NCBI GenBank assembly: GCA_025617375.2
Contig: JAMYGW020000007.1
Location: forward strand, 1,116,001-1,180,000
Origin: Acarospora socialis
Taxonomy: Eukaryota; Ascomycota; Lecanoromycetes; Acarosporales; Acarosporaceae
Direction of reading: 5' to 3'
DNA length: 64,000 bases
Position numbers and translations under genes: made by a program. Below are positions 11,982 to 23,384 of the stretch, piece by piece (within the stretch, counting starts at the first letter, position 1; each line of letters begins with the position of its first letter). The notes under the pieces are model-generated. The model made no database searches and was not told the DNA's origin. It saw only the letters and a list, made by a program, of their open reading frames with translations.

Positions 11982-13168
11982 TTAGGAGCCATCATCATAT
12001 TGATCTTCTCCTTGATCTCGTTCATCAGAGACCTGTATATTTGCCGATACTCTCCGCGGATCCTCCAACCCAACAGCCGAAAGAATCGCCCAGCGAATGC
12101 CACTAACACCCAGCTTCTTCCCTCTCTCCAGCGACTTCTCCGCGCTGCATGTTAAAATCTCCCCGAGCGCTGGAGGTCCATCTCGGGATTGTGGTTGCAC
12201 GATATCCCGAACCTTCTCGAACGTATTTCTCAGCTCAGAGAAGCGACGTACCAATCCCTCCTGTGACGGGTACTTCGAGCCTGGCAAGAGTATCTTGTCG
12301 ACCTTGGATAGAATAACTTGATGGGGTATTGCATTGTGTCGAAACATAGCCAGCAGCTGTTCATCCGAGGCCTTGACTCCATGCTCCGCGTCGATCAGTA
12401 TAAATGCCCTGCGTAGCCTATCTAGCAATCAGCATAGCTCCCTTACCCATCTCCACACACCAACAGAGCCCAACTCCAAAATGAGGAACAGAAAACTCAC
12501 TCCCTCCTCCCCACCAAATATTTCAGAATCTCCCGCCCCCACTCCTCCCTACTCCCCTTCCCATACCCCGGCATATCCAGCACCACAACCCTCGCCTCAT
12601 TGCCCCTCCCATCCTCGCCCCCGACCCCAAATGCATTCATCGTCCTCGTCCGCCCGGGCTTGCTGCTCGTATGCGAGATCTTCTGCTGCAGTACCGCATT
12701 GAGCAAACTCGACTTGCCCACATTGGAGCGGCCTAGGAACGCGACTTCGGGAACGGGTACGGTGGAGCCGAAAGAGATGGTCCGGAATTTGGCGGCTGAC
12801 CAGAGGAGTTTCGGCGAGTGGGCGAGGAAGAAGGAGTCGGCGTAGGTTAGCTGGGTTGGGGAGGGTGGAAGCGTGTCCCAGCGGTAGGCAAGCGCGTGGT
12901 CGGGGAGGTGAAGGCGAGGTTTGAGGTTTGTTGAGACAGCTGGTGGAGGGTCGGGCGACGGTGCAAGAGTGGGAAGGTCGTGGTGAACCGTTCTTGTTGT
13001 TGTCGTTGTTGTTGCGGATGTGAGCTTCCGCAAGGAGTAGGGGTTGAGGAGTGAGGTCTCGCGCAAGCGGCGAGCGCAGCTGTTGCAGATGTAGAGGATT
13101 GGAACACCCGTTGAACAACGTCCTTTAGCAGCCATTGATGTATTTAACTTTCGTTGATTTTCCAACAT
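11982..13168 (-). CDS. EngB/YihA-type GTPase, probably mitochondrial (yeast Mrx8-like)
   Basis: Two exons on the minus strand (13168-12501, 12417-11982; intron 83 bp, GTGAGT donor, phase 2) give 367 residues. Motifs are those of a TRAFAC-class circularly ordered EngB GTPase: G1 GRSNVGKS near residue 150, G3 DMPGYG, G4 LSKVDK and a G5-like TCSAE. Bacterial EngB helps assemble the large ribosomal subunit. In fungi the homologue is mitochondrial, which agrees with the basic, Ser-rich N-terminus here. A second in-frame ATG lies 11 codons downstream (SMAAKGRC) and may be the true start. It is transcribed away from FMC1, with 144 bp between the starts. Confidence 0.87.
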
Positions 13169-13312
13169 TAGATCCGTGGCTAAGCTCTAAATGCTTCGCA
13201 TGTGGCTGAAGCTTCCGTTTTCCGTTCCGCAAATCTAATCTCCCCCCCACATTTTGTGGCGTTCCTCCAACTTTACTCCATCCAACAACCATCGCTAAGA
13301 CCAAAATCAAGA
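13169..13312. promoter_or_regulatory. Short bidirectional promoter, EngB / FMC1
   Basis: Only 144 bp separate the start codons of two divergently transcribed genes whose products are both expected in mitochondria, so one shared promoter must serve both. No TATA box is obvious. Confidence 0.6.
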
Positions 13313-13654
13313 ATGTCCGCTCCATCCCCCTCCAGCCTCCGCGCCCTCTATCGCTCCATCCTGCGCGAACTCCCGTCTCGTCCTCTCTCACACACCTCCC
13401 CCTTGCAAAAACGGATCCGAACCTCCTTCTCCACCGCCACCTCGTCCACAACAGGAGCAGAGGCTGAAATAGAGCAAAGAACGGCCCAAGCAGAACAATA
13501 CATTGCTTACGTCCGGGCGCAGAGGATGTACGCTACGTTACTGGAGAGATATAATCCCGGCATATCGATGGATGAAGAGGAGAGGGTTAGGTTAACGGCT
13601 AGGAGGGTGGGGATGGATCTGCCGGATGAATTTCTGGGGAAGGGTGGACGGTAG
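13313..13654 (+). CDS. FMC1: ATP synthase assembly factor FMC1
   Basis: Single exon, 113 residues. The N-terminus LRALYRSILRELP is the LYR-like helix of the FMC1 family, and RIRTSFSTA reads like the end of a targeting sequence. The C-terminal helix QYIAYVRAQRMYATLLERYNPGISM and the final R.TARRVGMDLP block match the family layout and usual size. Fmc1 acts in the mitochondrial matrix, helping Atp12 assemble the F1 alpha/beta core, particularly at high temperature in yeast. The ATG at 13313 is used because it places the LYR-like helix at residue 9; the frame is open further upstream but without a good start. It shares a 144-bp promoter with the EngB gene. Confidence 0.82.
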   Translation: MSAPSPSSLRALYRSILRELPSRPLSHTSPLQKRIRTSFSTATSSTTGAEAEIEQRTAQAEQYIAYVRAQRMYATLLERYNPGISMDEEERVRLTARRVGMDLPDEFLGKGGR

Positions 13655-14029
13655 GGCTACGATGAGCGGGGTACTTTGTATGAGAGAGAAGTAAGGGCGA
13701 GAGGGGCAGAGGACGAGATTGCAATACTTAGGAATGGAGGGATAAAATGGGGCTAGATTCGGTGTGAAGGCGTGGAAGGTGTTGGATGCGTTGCTTAGGG
13801 CTTGGAGTGGAAGGGCTTACCGTAGAGGACAGGGGGTTCCAAAGCTGGCGACTGGTACGATATGATACACTATTGATGGGTACGTTATTACTCAAGATAT
13901 CTTGGTGCTGTATGGGTATCAAACAGATAGCTGAAGCATTGGACGTCTAGACGCATACGGTCGAACTGTAGATTCATCTCTAAATTCCTTCAAGTCTTGC
14001 CAAACTGACTGGATTCTACCGCCCGCTCG
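13655..14029. other. Convergent 3' spacer
   Basis: 375 bp between the stops of FMC1 (+) and the Hsp70-like gene (-). No further gene is seen. Confidence 0.5.
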
Positions 14030-16432
14030 TTAGACATGGATCGCATCCATAGCTCCGACTGTCCTATTGTGTGCATCTTCATCCATGGATGAATTGTACT
14101 CTACCATTTGCGCTTCTCCTTTCCTTACTCCCTTGTAGACACAAGCAAATTCCAGCTTTGCAGGTCCCGCAATCATCAGGATATCATATGACGGATACCA
14201 GAACTTCTTGCCTTGCTTGCTTCTCTTTTCCTCTAGACCAACCAGGTCGGATCGATCCCATAGAAATGTGATGTGCACAAAAGGTTGGACCGCTAAAATG
14301 ATGGTTAGCCTTGCTATGAGTATACCTAATGATACGAAGCGACTTTACCGGCCGTGGAGTGACCTGGTGCATCGTCTTCGTTGCTGCGGACGAGTGATGA
14401 CCTGACTTTCACCTTATTCGAGGTCTGATCGATGTCCTCCTCAAGTACAATGGATCTGAACTCAAATGTCACTTCTTCTCCCGGCTTGACTTCGCTGCCC
14501 TAGGTTTGTCAGTTTCTTCTATGCGAGAGCGCTTACGTAGACACCCCGTACCTTGCGCAAAACCCATCGTATCTGATGACTAGCCCTATCTTGCTGCCGA
14601 TAGGGGCAGAAGTATTTATCCTCTGGCCGGTGATTATGTTTCGTCTCGACCCACGCTTCACTGTGCAGTATTCCGCAATTATAACGCGATATTCTAACCG
14701 AAATTATATTGCTGATTCCCATAAGCTCACCACGCACAGCTCCGTTAGCTATTGACTCCCAGCTTTGTCCTTCAAGTCAGTGGTCGGTCCGACAAGGCAG
14801 ATGAGTATCTTACCTGATGTTGGGTTGCAGAACTTCAATCGCACCACGAGGACCTTGCGGCCGTTCATACCTTGCCTTCAGTCTCGAGGCCATATAACGG
14901 TTTGTCCCAAACCCACCGACAAGCAGTATCGCCTGGGAATAGTGAGCTCCTGCTATTTCTTTACACGAATGTGTACGGTGGGTAGACCTTTGCAGTGAAG
15001 TCCTTCTCCGCCAGCCGTTCGATTTGCTTGCGAACTAGCCGCTCCACTTTGGCCATAACGGGATCGAAAACTGTATTGAGGACATCCCTGAGATTCGATA
15101 GATCGGCAAATATCCTAGCGAGCAAGCACAACCGTGTGCACTTACACCGATAGCCGCATGATGTTGGCTTGTAGCTGTACATCGGGGTCATCTGGCACCC
15201 CCGGCAACGAGATAGTGTGTGCGGTCTGGTCCGATCCATCATATGTCCTCTTGATACCATATTCAAAATCGTTCATGATCCTTGCCACATTCAACGGTGG
15301 AAGGTTGTCAAAGGTGTCTGACTTCAAGTACGTGCGAAGAAGCCTCTTGAAGGCGAGATCCAGAAATACGCCACCGCAGAACTCACCTACGACTGTTAGA
15401 GGTAACCAACTGAACAGCTTGGTAGTCAATACGGAGCAGACCTTTACCGACAACTCTCTCGGATAAGCATAGGGGATTCGTGCTTTGGATCAAATAGCTT
15501 GCAAGATCCTGCGCAATGTTTAACAGGTGTGAGCTCGTTGATAAGAACTTTAACCTACCACTGTACCGCCCCCCGCATCACATACAATAAAGCAGTCGCC
15601 AGCCTACGGTCCAGTCAGTATTGGTTCGGACTCAGAAAGCACAGCATACCATGAAACTGCTGGCACGGTCTCTGAGAACTGCAATGGCAGCAGCTTCCGG
15701 CTCAGGCACAATGAATAGCTTGTAGTCCGGTGAAACAAGACCTGCCCCGACTGCTACCTTGTAAGTGTTATCCTTGGCTGCTGGCGTCCACTCAGCAGGA
15801 ACAGTAAGGACAATGCTCTTCTCTGCGAACTCGAAGGTGGCGAGTCCATGATCCTTGATGATTTGCCCTTTCACATGCTCCCACAAACATCTGACGTAGT
15901 CCGACGCGACTTCGATTGCTGTACGGTGGGTTTGCTCCAGCAATCTCTGTATCTCCGCAAGATCAATAACGTCAGACTGTCCGAGATTGAGTGTCGGTTC
16001 GAGCAATAACTTCATCCATCGGAATGATTGAAATCCCATTGACTGCGGGATATCAAAGCCCCAATATATTCTGTGGTCCTTTCCGTAGGCGATGGTTGAC
16101 GGGACTTTGTTTGAGGTCGTATCCCCTGCCAATTGGCCCTTCCAATCTCGAATTGGATAGATCTTGGTCTCCTCGGGAGTATCCTCGGGGTTGGAGATGG
16201 CAAACGCTGCACCGGAGAAACTGAAGAGGGGACGGGTCAACAGGGGGAAGTACTGATTGAGCAAGATAAGGGAAAGAACGAACGTCGTTCCGAAATCAAT
16301 TCCTATCACCAGTCTGGTCCGCTGAAGTGTATTTGAATCCTTCGATATTGTTAACTGTGCCCGATCCAGGATAGTCTTTGAGAGGTGGGCTTTATTCTCG
16401 ATTTTTCCAGTACTCCTCTTCCAGAATGGCAT
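14030..16432 (-). CDS. Hsp70-family ATPase of the Hsp12A-like type
   Basis: Ten exons on the minus strand: 16432-16284, 16220-15650, 15603-15559, 15508-15448, 15386-15146, 15087-14988, 14932-14814, 14762-14552, 14499-14349, 14292-14030. All phases agree and give 636 residues. The actin-fold ATPase signatures are in order: phosphate-1 IGIDFGTTFSGAAFA (about 44-58), phosphate-2 VCDAGGGTVDLASY (about 247-260) and adenosine motif ILLVGGFG (391-398). The C-terminus is short and lacks a DnaK-like peptide-binding domain and EEVD tail, as in HSPA12-like proteins, which are expanded in filamentous fungi. Its clients are unknown. It is transcribed divergently from the coiled-coil gene at 16847, 414 bp away. 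One donor (GTCTAC) is weak but needed to keep the adenosine motif in frame. Confidence 0.88.
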
Positions 16433-16846
16433 GTTGGCTATGTGTTAGCTCAGAAAATGACTGAGCACTCGAACTGGACTCATTCCGGTTCTTCAGAAGA
16501 AGCCGCGCATAATGAGGGTATCTTGGCGGGCATGGAGCAGGCTGCCATGCGGCTGAATGCTTGAAGCCTATACTCTCGCAATGACAAGTAAAGACGGGCG
16601 GACGATACCCTTTGCGGTATGCGCCACCGGATGGTTTCAATGGATGGCTGCATCTGATTACGGCTCACCCAATGGATGAAGCTCTGTAGCCGACGTGGCT
16701 CATTGGTTGCTAGCTAAGAGCTCCAGGTCTTTCAGCCTTGAAGCTTTGCGGCAAACTCGGAATATATAACCACGCTCGGCGCTGCTGAATCGGAAGATAG
16801 CTTCAAGTCATTCGAATCTCGTTCCAGGCTATACGAATTGATCTCG
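16433..16846. promoter_or_regulatory. Divergent intergenic region, Hsp70-like / coiled-coil gene
   Basis: 414 bp between two divergent start codons, so it must contain both promoters. No recognisable heat-shock element array or TATA box was picked out by eye. Confidence 0.4.
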
Positions 16847-18133
16847 ATGTCGCAGAGTGGGAAGTCGCAAAGAGAGAGTGCATACGAACGACACGGATCG
16901 CAACCGCAATTCAGACCTTCTCCCTGCCAACCGAGGGAGTCCCTCGATTCTCTAGGACGAGCCGTGCAACAGCGATCACTCTCAGAAGTCATTCGAGATT
17001 GGTTTCTCGGGCAGAGGCGACCATTGACTCCTAAGTTCATGGTTGATCATTCGCTAACGCAGGGGAATCTTCAGCACGAGAACAGAGAGCTGACTGCGAG
17101 CCTCGAAACGATCTTGGCTAGCTATGATGCGTTACGAGAGAAGTATGACAGGCTGTCTCAGCAGGCATCCGATCTCGTTAAGGAAAACGATAAGCTCAGA
17201 CTGAACCTTCAGCTCGAAAGCGAGGATGCACTACAAGCGGAATACCGTCAATTGCACTATCTAGTCCGTACCTGGTGCGTTCAGTTTTCGGAAACGGCTA
17301 GGCATGACACAAACAAAGCAACCCCGACGATACCATCACTTCCACTATCAACTTCAAGGGAAACCTACACGCTCCTCGACCCGAATCGACAGCGGATCGA
17401 TTATTCCATAGCCTGTGTATGGGAACAACTTGTGCACCATCTCTTCTACAGCGGCAGGATAAGGAAGGGTGCAGTTAAGGATCTATGGACCACGCAGCGT
17501 AATGCCAAGTGCATTGCGCATCTGGAGACCGCCTTAGCGGGTGCCGGTGAATTTCTGAAGCTTTCCTCGGCGTTGTTGGTCTTATGAGTCTGATAGCAGT
17601 GGACAGCTTCCAAAGATGCCCATGCCTGGCGATGTCTGACTGTCCGGTTACTGTCGCAACAACTACCACCACAAAGCGATGAGACCGTTGACGGACTTAT
17701 CAAGGATATCATGGAGTCCACCATTCAGATCCTCGGCGAGCCAAGCAACGAGTCATGTCTAAACGCTCTTAGACAGGCTCTCATAGAGTCTGTCATCAAG
17801 AAAGCTGTTCATTTCTCACTTGTTATACGTCGGCAGATAGCCATGATTGAAGTTTGTGTGCCAAAGAGCGAGACCATCAGTGACGCTTCAGGGGAGCAAG
17901 AAAAAGTACTGCCTGCCTTGCCCCTTGGCAATGGCAAGGTCCCAGTGGGGGCTGGTGCAATGGCACAGGAGACAATCGAGATCTTTACCCGTCCAGCGCT
18001 CGTACGGTACACGACTGACAAGGGCCAAGACACTGCGGGCACTGTGGTGATAGTCGAGCCAGAGATTGTCCAACTGTCAATAGAAACATGGAAGCCCGTT
18101 CGGAAGAATTCTTCTGGCGTGCCTCGGAACTGA
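16847..18133 (+). CDS. Uncharacterised coiled-coil protein
   Basis: I do not recognise a named domain. Two exons (16847-17546, 17607-18133; intron 60 bp, phase 1, GTGAAT...GACAG) give 408 residues. Without this intron the frame meets three stops near 17585-17596 and resumes in the same frame, so splicing is the simplest reading. The layout is a polar N-terminus, a heptad-rich coiled coil at about 75-125 (LTASLETILASYDALREKYD), then a mainly helical part. That part has an aromatic-rich ACVWEQLVHHLFY segment and AWRCLTVRLLSQQ. The general pattern resembles an abundant set of uncharacterised fungal proteins. It shares its upstream region with the Hsp70-like gene and lies next to an AIG1-like GTPase. 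The start at 16847 is the first ATG of the frame. Confidence 0.65.
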
Positions 18134-18500
18134 TACCCTTACCTAGTTAATGAAAGCTGAGTCAAACCACTGTAGCCTTCCCAGCAGGATTGAAACTCGT
18201 CGGAAGATAGCAATTCTAAAGCTGCGAAAATCAGTTAAGAGTCTCTATCTGTCACGGCGTGTGTCCTACCGCAGCTCCTATCGCAGCCCCATGATAAGCC
18301 CATTCCAAATCTGCTAGTCCGAAAAGCCAAATGGCTGCAGCTTCAGGCGGCCTGGCAGTAGCCTTGCGTTCAGCTTTCAAGCCTTCTACCCCGCTTCAGC
18401 CTTTGGCTTTTTCGACTAATCAACCCCGTCGTCTCCGCTGCCGTCTGGAAGGGTTCAGTCACTGCGTACTTGTATTCATCGCCCCTCAGTTCTGATCACG
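18134..18500. other. Intergenic region upstream of the GTPase gene
   Basis: 367 bp. Nothing coding is seen; it should contain the promoter of the AIG1-like gene. Confidence 0.45.
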
Positions 18501-19492
18501 ATGGAGCAGGCTCCCCTTCCGACAAACGCGTCGATGATCCTCGTGTTAGGAGAGACAGGCGCCGGTAAGAGCTATTTCATCGATAAGCTGGCACCCACAG
18601 AGGGAGTCGAGATTGGCCATGGATTGCAGTCATGTGGGTCCGTCTATATCTTCAGCATGCTCAGTGAAGTCTAACATGCGCAATAGGCACGCAGAGATCT
18701 CGACCCGTACCGGCGACGGTTGGAGGCACCGAAGTACTTCTGGTTGACACACCCGGGTTCGATGATTCCATTCGATCGGATGGCGACATCCTACTCGAGA
18801 TCTCGACCGGTCTAGCTGCTCAGAACGCCTTGGGGGTCAAGCTACTCGGCGTTATTTACCTGCATGACATTACCGCTCGGAGGATGCGACGCTCGCTGAA
18901 GCGCGAGCTCCAGCTGGTGAAGCATATTTGTGGCGTCGATAACTACAAGCACGTGCTTTTAGTCACAACACAATGGGGAGACGGCAAACGGTATGTGGAA
19001 TATGGAGACAGACAGACACAATTGGAAGACGTGTACTGGGAGGATCTTATCGAAGGTGGAGCGACAGTCTGCGAATTCAAGGGTACAGAAGAATCTGCGC
19101 GCGGGATTGTGAGCCAACTGAATACGGGAAAGGGAATCACCCTCGCAATACAACGGCAGATGACTGAAGGGAAGCACGTGCATCTGAAGAACACGCAAGC
19201 CGGAAAATATGCAATACAGGCACGGAAGGAGATGGAGAAGGAATATCAGCAGCTTCTGAGCAGCCCAGCCGGACAAGGTGAACATCTCGAAGATCTCAAA
19301 ACGTCATTAGCAAAGAGCGCAAACGACCAAGCCAAATTAGAAATCGAGATGGTCGAAAGGATAGATACACTCATTCGACAAGCGGTGCGAGACGAAATGG
19401 ATCGAAGTCAAAGGAGACCTACAGTTGTGAACGTTATCTCATGGATTTTATCTATTGTCGGGGGTGTGTTTAGCGGGCTGAATGCGTTTTAG
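18501..19492 (+). CDS. AIG1/IAN-like GTPase with C-terminal hydrophobic tail
   Basis: Two exons (18501-18633, 18687-19492; GTGGGT donor, phase 1) give 312 residues. The G domain shows G1 GETGAGKS (17-24), a Thr-containing switch region (PATVGGTE), G3 DTPGFDDS (65-72) and a strand ending VLLVTTQW where G4 would fall. This G4 is not the usual NKxD, as in many AIG1-like fungal proteins. A charged helical region (about 200-285) leads to a final segment, about 291-312, reading VISWILSIVGGVFSGLNAF. This segment is hydrophobic and glycine-spaced and could insert in or associate with a membrane. GIMAP/IAN relatives act as membrane-associated scaffolds that oligomerise on GTP binding; transferring that role here is inference. 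It sits in the accessory stretch with the NLR and Hsp70-like genes. Confidence 0.78.
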
Positions 19493-21034
19493 ACATATAA
19501 TGGGAAGAGCTTGCATCGCAGTTTACGACGGTAATCAGGGAAGAAAATAGGCGCACCCTAGCCGGCCCTCGTTGGCTTTGATTCAGCCTCTAGAGATGAG
19601 GAGGAAACGGCAAAATAACTGGAGAGGATGGATTCGGCATCGAGGCTATGGAGGACGGAGAACGGGGCAAATGTGCAAAGATGAGAACATTTACACCCAA
19701 CTTGTAGATGAGAATAAAGCCAATCAAGCATTCGCTATCTTTTCAACGGCATTTGAAGTCTTCTTCTCAGTTTATCAAGCTGTTCTCGCGAACAAGTCAA
19801 TTGTTCTGCGCACCTTCCCAGCCTTCAGGATCGTACTTCTGTCCTTTCGCGACAAGATGTTCCTCCTTCATGATCAGCGTCTTGCTGCCCACTGCAGCAG
19901 TTCCAACCTCAAGACCTGTAACGGGACGCACACTGCAGTGCGCCCTTGACCTGAAGGAGCAGCGCTCGAGTAGTCACGACGATGATTCCTGGCGGCCTGT
20001 CTTCCAGGCAAGCTCTCCGTCATAGAAAGAACATAGGCTACCGTAGGTACGCGAGCCAGTCGCTGCCAATATGCACAGGTTCCACGGAGTAAGAATCATG
20101 GTCATTCCCAGACCTTATGTCTCATAATACCTCTCTCATCAAGGCACAGCAATTTGTATCGAGTAGTTTCCGTCTCCGGTGGCAGAGTCTGTCGGTTTGC
20201 ATCGAATGATCGGTACAATTGTTGTGGGCACAACTGGAACGAGCAGCGGCCCAATGTATCCCTTGGTTATGAGAGATGGAATTGGGATTTCGCAGACCTT
20301 CGAGATAGATCATCCAACTTAGGATTTGATGACAGCAATCGAAAGCCCTCTGGGACTTATTATCCAGGTCGTGTATGATGCTATTAGCAGCTATTAGATC
20401 CCAACGTCACAACACCTTGATCGTCGCCTTAGCCTCGCTTCCAATTGTCGTTCTGGAGCCCGACCATGCAGCATCAGCTTAAGCGAGCTTCCTGAAACCT
20501 TAGACCAACGCTGAAGAATAAAGACTAACCTAACCAGGCAAAGCCAAGGCTCGTTACGAGTCAGTGCAGTTTACGGTAAGCTAAAATCGCTCAGGGACGC
20601 GCAGCCTCAAACATCCTGCCAATTATTTCCAGGTAATGTAATCGGCCGATGTGGGATGCTCGCGCTCCTTCATCGGACTCCATTCGGTTGACCCTCCTTC
20701 CACCATCTCCGGCTGAGATTTCCTCTTCTCCGTCTTCGTCGCATTCGCTCTCCGCCTTGTTTTTTCGGGCATAACATTCGTTGCCACGCTCTGCCACCAT
20801 CTCTTGTTTTGAACGCCCTGCGAGTGCTATTTTTCGCAGCGACATCAGGCTGGCAGTCTTGCCCCTACCCCTTTCAGCCGTGGATATTGTCCATTTCGAG
20901 AGCTTGATGTTTGCTCCGCTCTCCAAGCCACCGACGGTTTACTACGCCTCTACTACGTTCTATCCCACAGCGCCCTTTCGTTGCTTCTCGAGGCCTCGGC
21001 GCTGAACACACGAAGCATCCACGATACTGCCTCC
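19493..21034. other. Intergenic region
   Basis: About 1.5 kb without a supported gene. Open frames here are short, lack motifs and overlap on both strands. The part nearest 21034 should hold the promoter of the carboxypeptidase gene. Confidence 0.45.
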
Positions 21035-23384
21035 ATGCGGTCTGGGCTTTCTCTTGCGAATGTTGCAGGATTGGTGTTGATTGCGGCGCTCGCCCTAGAT
21101 ATCCGGTGGTAGATCTAGGTGGTTAGTCCAAGCTCAGGTTCGGGGCTGATCGAGGATTTTTTGTTTTGAATCGTCCAAACATGGTATGAGATTCTGTTGC
21201 TCTAGGTATTCACACGCTGACAAACTCGTCGTGTGACAGCGGTTTTGGCATGTTCTTCCAGCAACGCTTATTCGACTCATCTTCTTTTCATTGACAGAGC
21301 CAGCACTCGGCCAGTTTCTCCCTCCAAGTAGTACCGACTCTAATCTCACGACCATATTTTCTCCCACTAATCGGAACATCACCATATCCTTCAAGACACC
21401 GCCAATTGGCACATGTACTACCGTCTTCGCAACGCAAAAGCAATTCACAGGTTATGTTTCCTTGCCACCGCACACCCTCGCCCCAGTTCAACAAAATTAT
21501 TCCATAAACACATTCTTCTGGTTTATCGAGGCACGAAGCAAACCGGAAACAGCACCATTAACGATATATATCAATGGAGGACCGGGAAGCAGCAGCATGG
21601 TGGGACTCTTTCAAGAAAGTGGACCATGTGAGGTCGTGGAAATTGCAAAGGGTATGCTTGGAACCCAGCCTAGGCAATGGGGCTGGGATAGGAGTTCCAA
21701 TGTGCTTTTCATCGACCAGCCGAACCAAGTAGGCTTCTCATATGATACACGCACCAATGGTTCTCTCAATCTCCTGACCGGAGATTTCGAATCTCCACCA
21801 GCTCCTATCCCTTCCAACCAACCGAATGACAGCTTTCTGAATGGCACGTTCAGTTCCGGAAACGGAAACTCCACGGCCAACACCACAGCCATTGCAGCGC
21901 GTACAATCTGGCACATGTTGCAGGGCTTCCTTGGAACATTTCCTCAATACAACCCTGGTAACCTTCCAAATGGCACCACTAACGGCACGGTTGGAGTAAA
22001 TCTTTTCGCAGAGAGCTATGGCGGTCATTTCGCGCCGTCATTCGCAGCGTTCTGGGAGGACCAGAACACGCGTCGCAAAAACGGCACGATACCCAGCAAT
22101 AATACCCTGGATATACGGCTCAAGTCGGTCGGAATATTACAAGGGTGCATCGACGATTTGGTGCAAGCGCGCTATTACCCCTTGTTTGCGTACAACAACA
22201 CCTACGGGATCCAGGCCATTAGTCTCACCGATCAACAAACAGCAGCCAACAGCTTTCTCAGTGCAAATGGGTGTCAGCAACAGATTCAGTCGTGCAGGAG
22301 TGCAGTCGGTGTGACGGACCCCCTGGATGACGGTGATGTAGCCAACGTCAATCAAATCTGCCAATCTGCACAGACAACCTGTAACAGCCAACTTCAAGGA
22401 CCTTACTACCAATCAGGGCGTGGGCCTTATGATATCACCCACAAACTTCCAGACTCCTTTCCACCCAGCTTCTATCTCGATTACTTGAACACTGCGAACG
22501 TTCAGGCCGGTATTGGCGCCATGGTCAACTATACGGAGAGCAATCCCGCAGTGCAGAAGGCTTTCCTACAAACCGGCGATTATGAAAGGGGCAATGGGGT
22601 TTCTCAGATCTCGTATCTGCTCTCCCTTGGGGTTCGCGTTGCTCTCATTTATGGCGATCGAGACTACGTTTGCAATTGGGCCGGTGGGGAGGCCGTTGCG
22701 TACTCCATTGTGGCTCAATCGACCTCGTACGCACCTTTCTATTCGGCCGGATACGCAGATATCGTCGTCAATAACTCATATGTTGGCGGTGTCGTCCGCC
22801 AATATGGCAACTTTTCCTTCTCGAGAGTCTACGACGCTGGGCATCTGATCCCTGCTTATCAACCCGAGACCGCCTTTACAATCTTTACCAGGATTATCAT
22901 GGGAACTGACATCGCTACTGGAAAGCCGGTGAACCTCAGTAGTTTCAGTACCCATGGCAATGCCAACGCCACGTATACCAACTCTGCTCCAGCTTCACCA
23001 GACTCGACATGCTGGATCCGCAATATCGGCAACACTTGCACATATGACCAGAAAAACAAGATTCAGCAAGGGCAAGGTGTCATCATCAATGGAGTGCTCT
23101 ACAATAAAGCGAGCGATTGGCAAGTGCCAGCGTCCTCGATCTCTGTTCAAGCGGGAGTGCCCGGGACGGTACCAACATCCATGACAGCAAGCACGGTACC
23201 ACCATCGGGCAGTACCAGTTATACGGCTTCAACGACAGTGAGTGTGGCGACAGGAGTATATGTAGCGACTGGAACCACAAATCCGACTAGGAATGGAGCA
23301 GCGGGTTCAATACCAAAGGCTTCTCGCCCAATCCTGATGGCCGCTACGCTTACGTTGACTGGCTTCGTGAATCTGTTCATGTAA
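21035..23384 (+). CDS. Serine carboxypeptidase, S10 family, secreted and probably GPI-anchored
   Basis: The main exon runs from about 21298 to 23384 and encodes some 690 residues with all S10 landmarks. These are the oxyanion region LTIYINGGPGSSS, the nucleophile motif LFAESYGGHFAPSF, the Asp site IYGDRDYVCNW and the His site YDAGHLIPAY. Many N-x-S/T sites suggest heavy glycosylation. The Ser/Thr-rich C-terminus ends in a hydrophobic stretch (PILMAATLTLTGFVNLFM) typical of a GPI signal. A signal-peptide-like exon starts at 21035 (GLVLIAALAL), but no acceptor joins it cleanly. The only phase-compatible join I found, GTGGTA at 21106 to an acceptor near 21328, needs a long intron of about 223 bp. 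The 5' end is therefore provisional. The enzyme would trim C-terminal residues from peptides at the cell surface. Confidence 0.85.

Noticed and set aside
12497-13118. Long open frames overlapping the EngB gene in other frames
   Set aside because: They follow the skewed base composition of the EngB first exon and lack motifs, while the EngB frame has all GTPase signatures.
17547-17606. A possible split of the coiled-coil gene into two genes, or a broken gene, because of stops near 17585-17596
   Set aside because: A 60-bp GT-AG intron with matching phase removes all the stops and gives a smooth protein.
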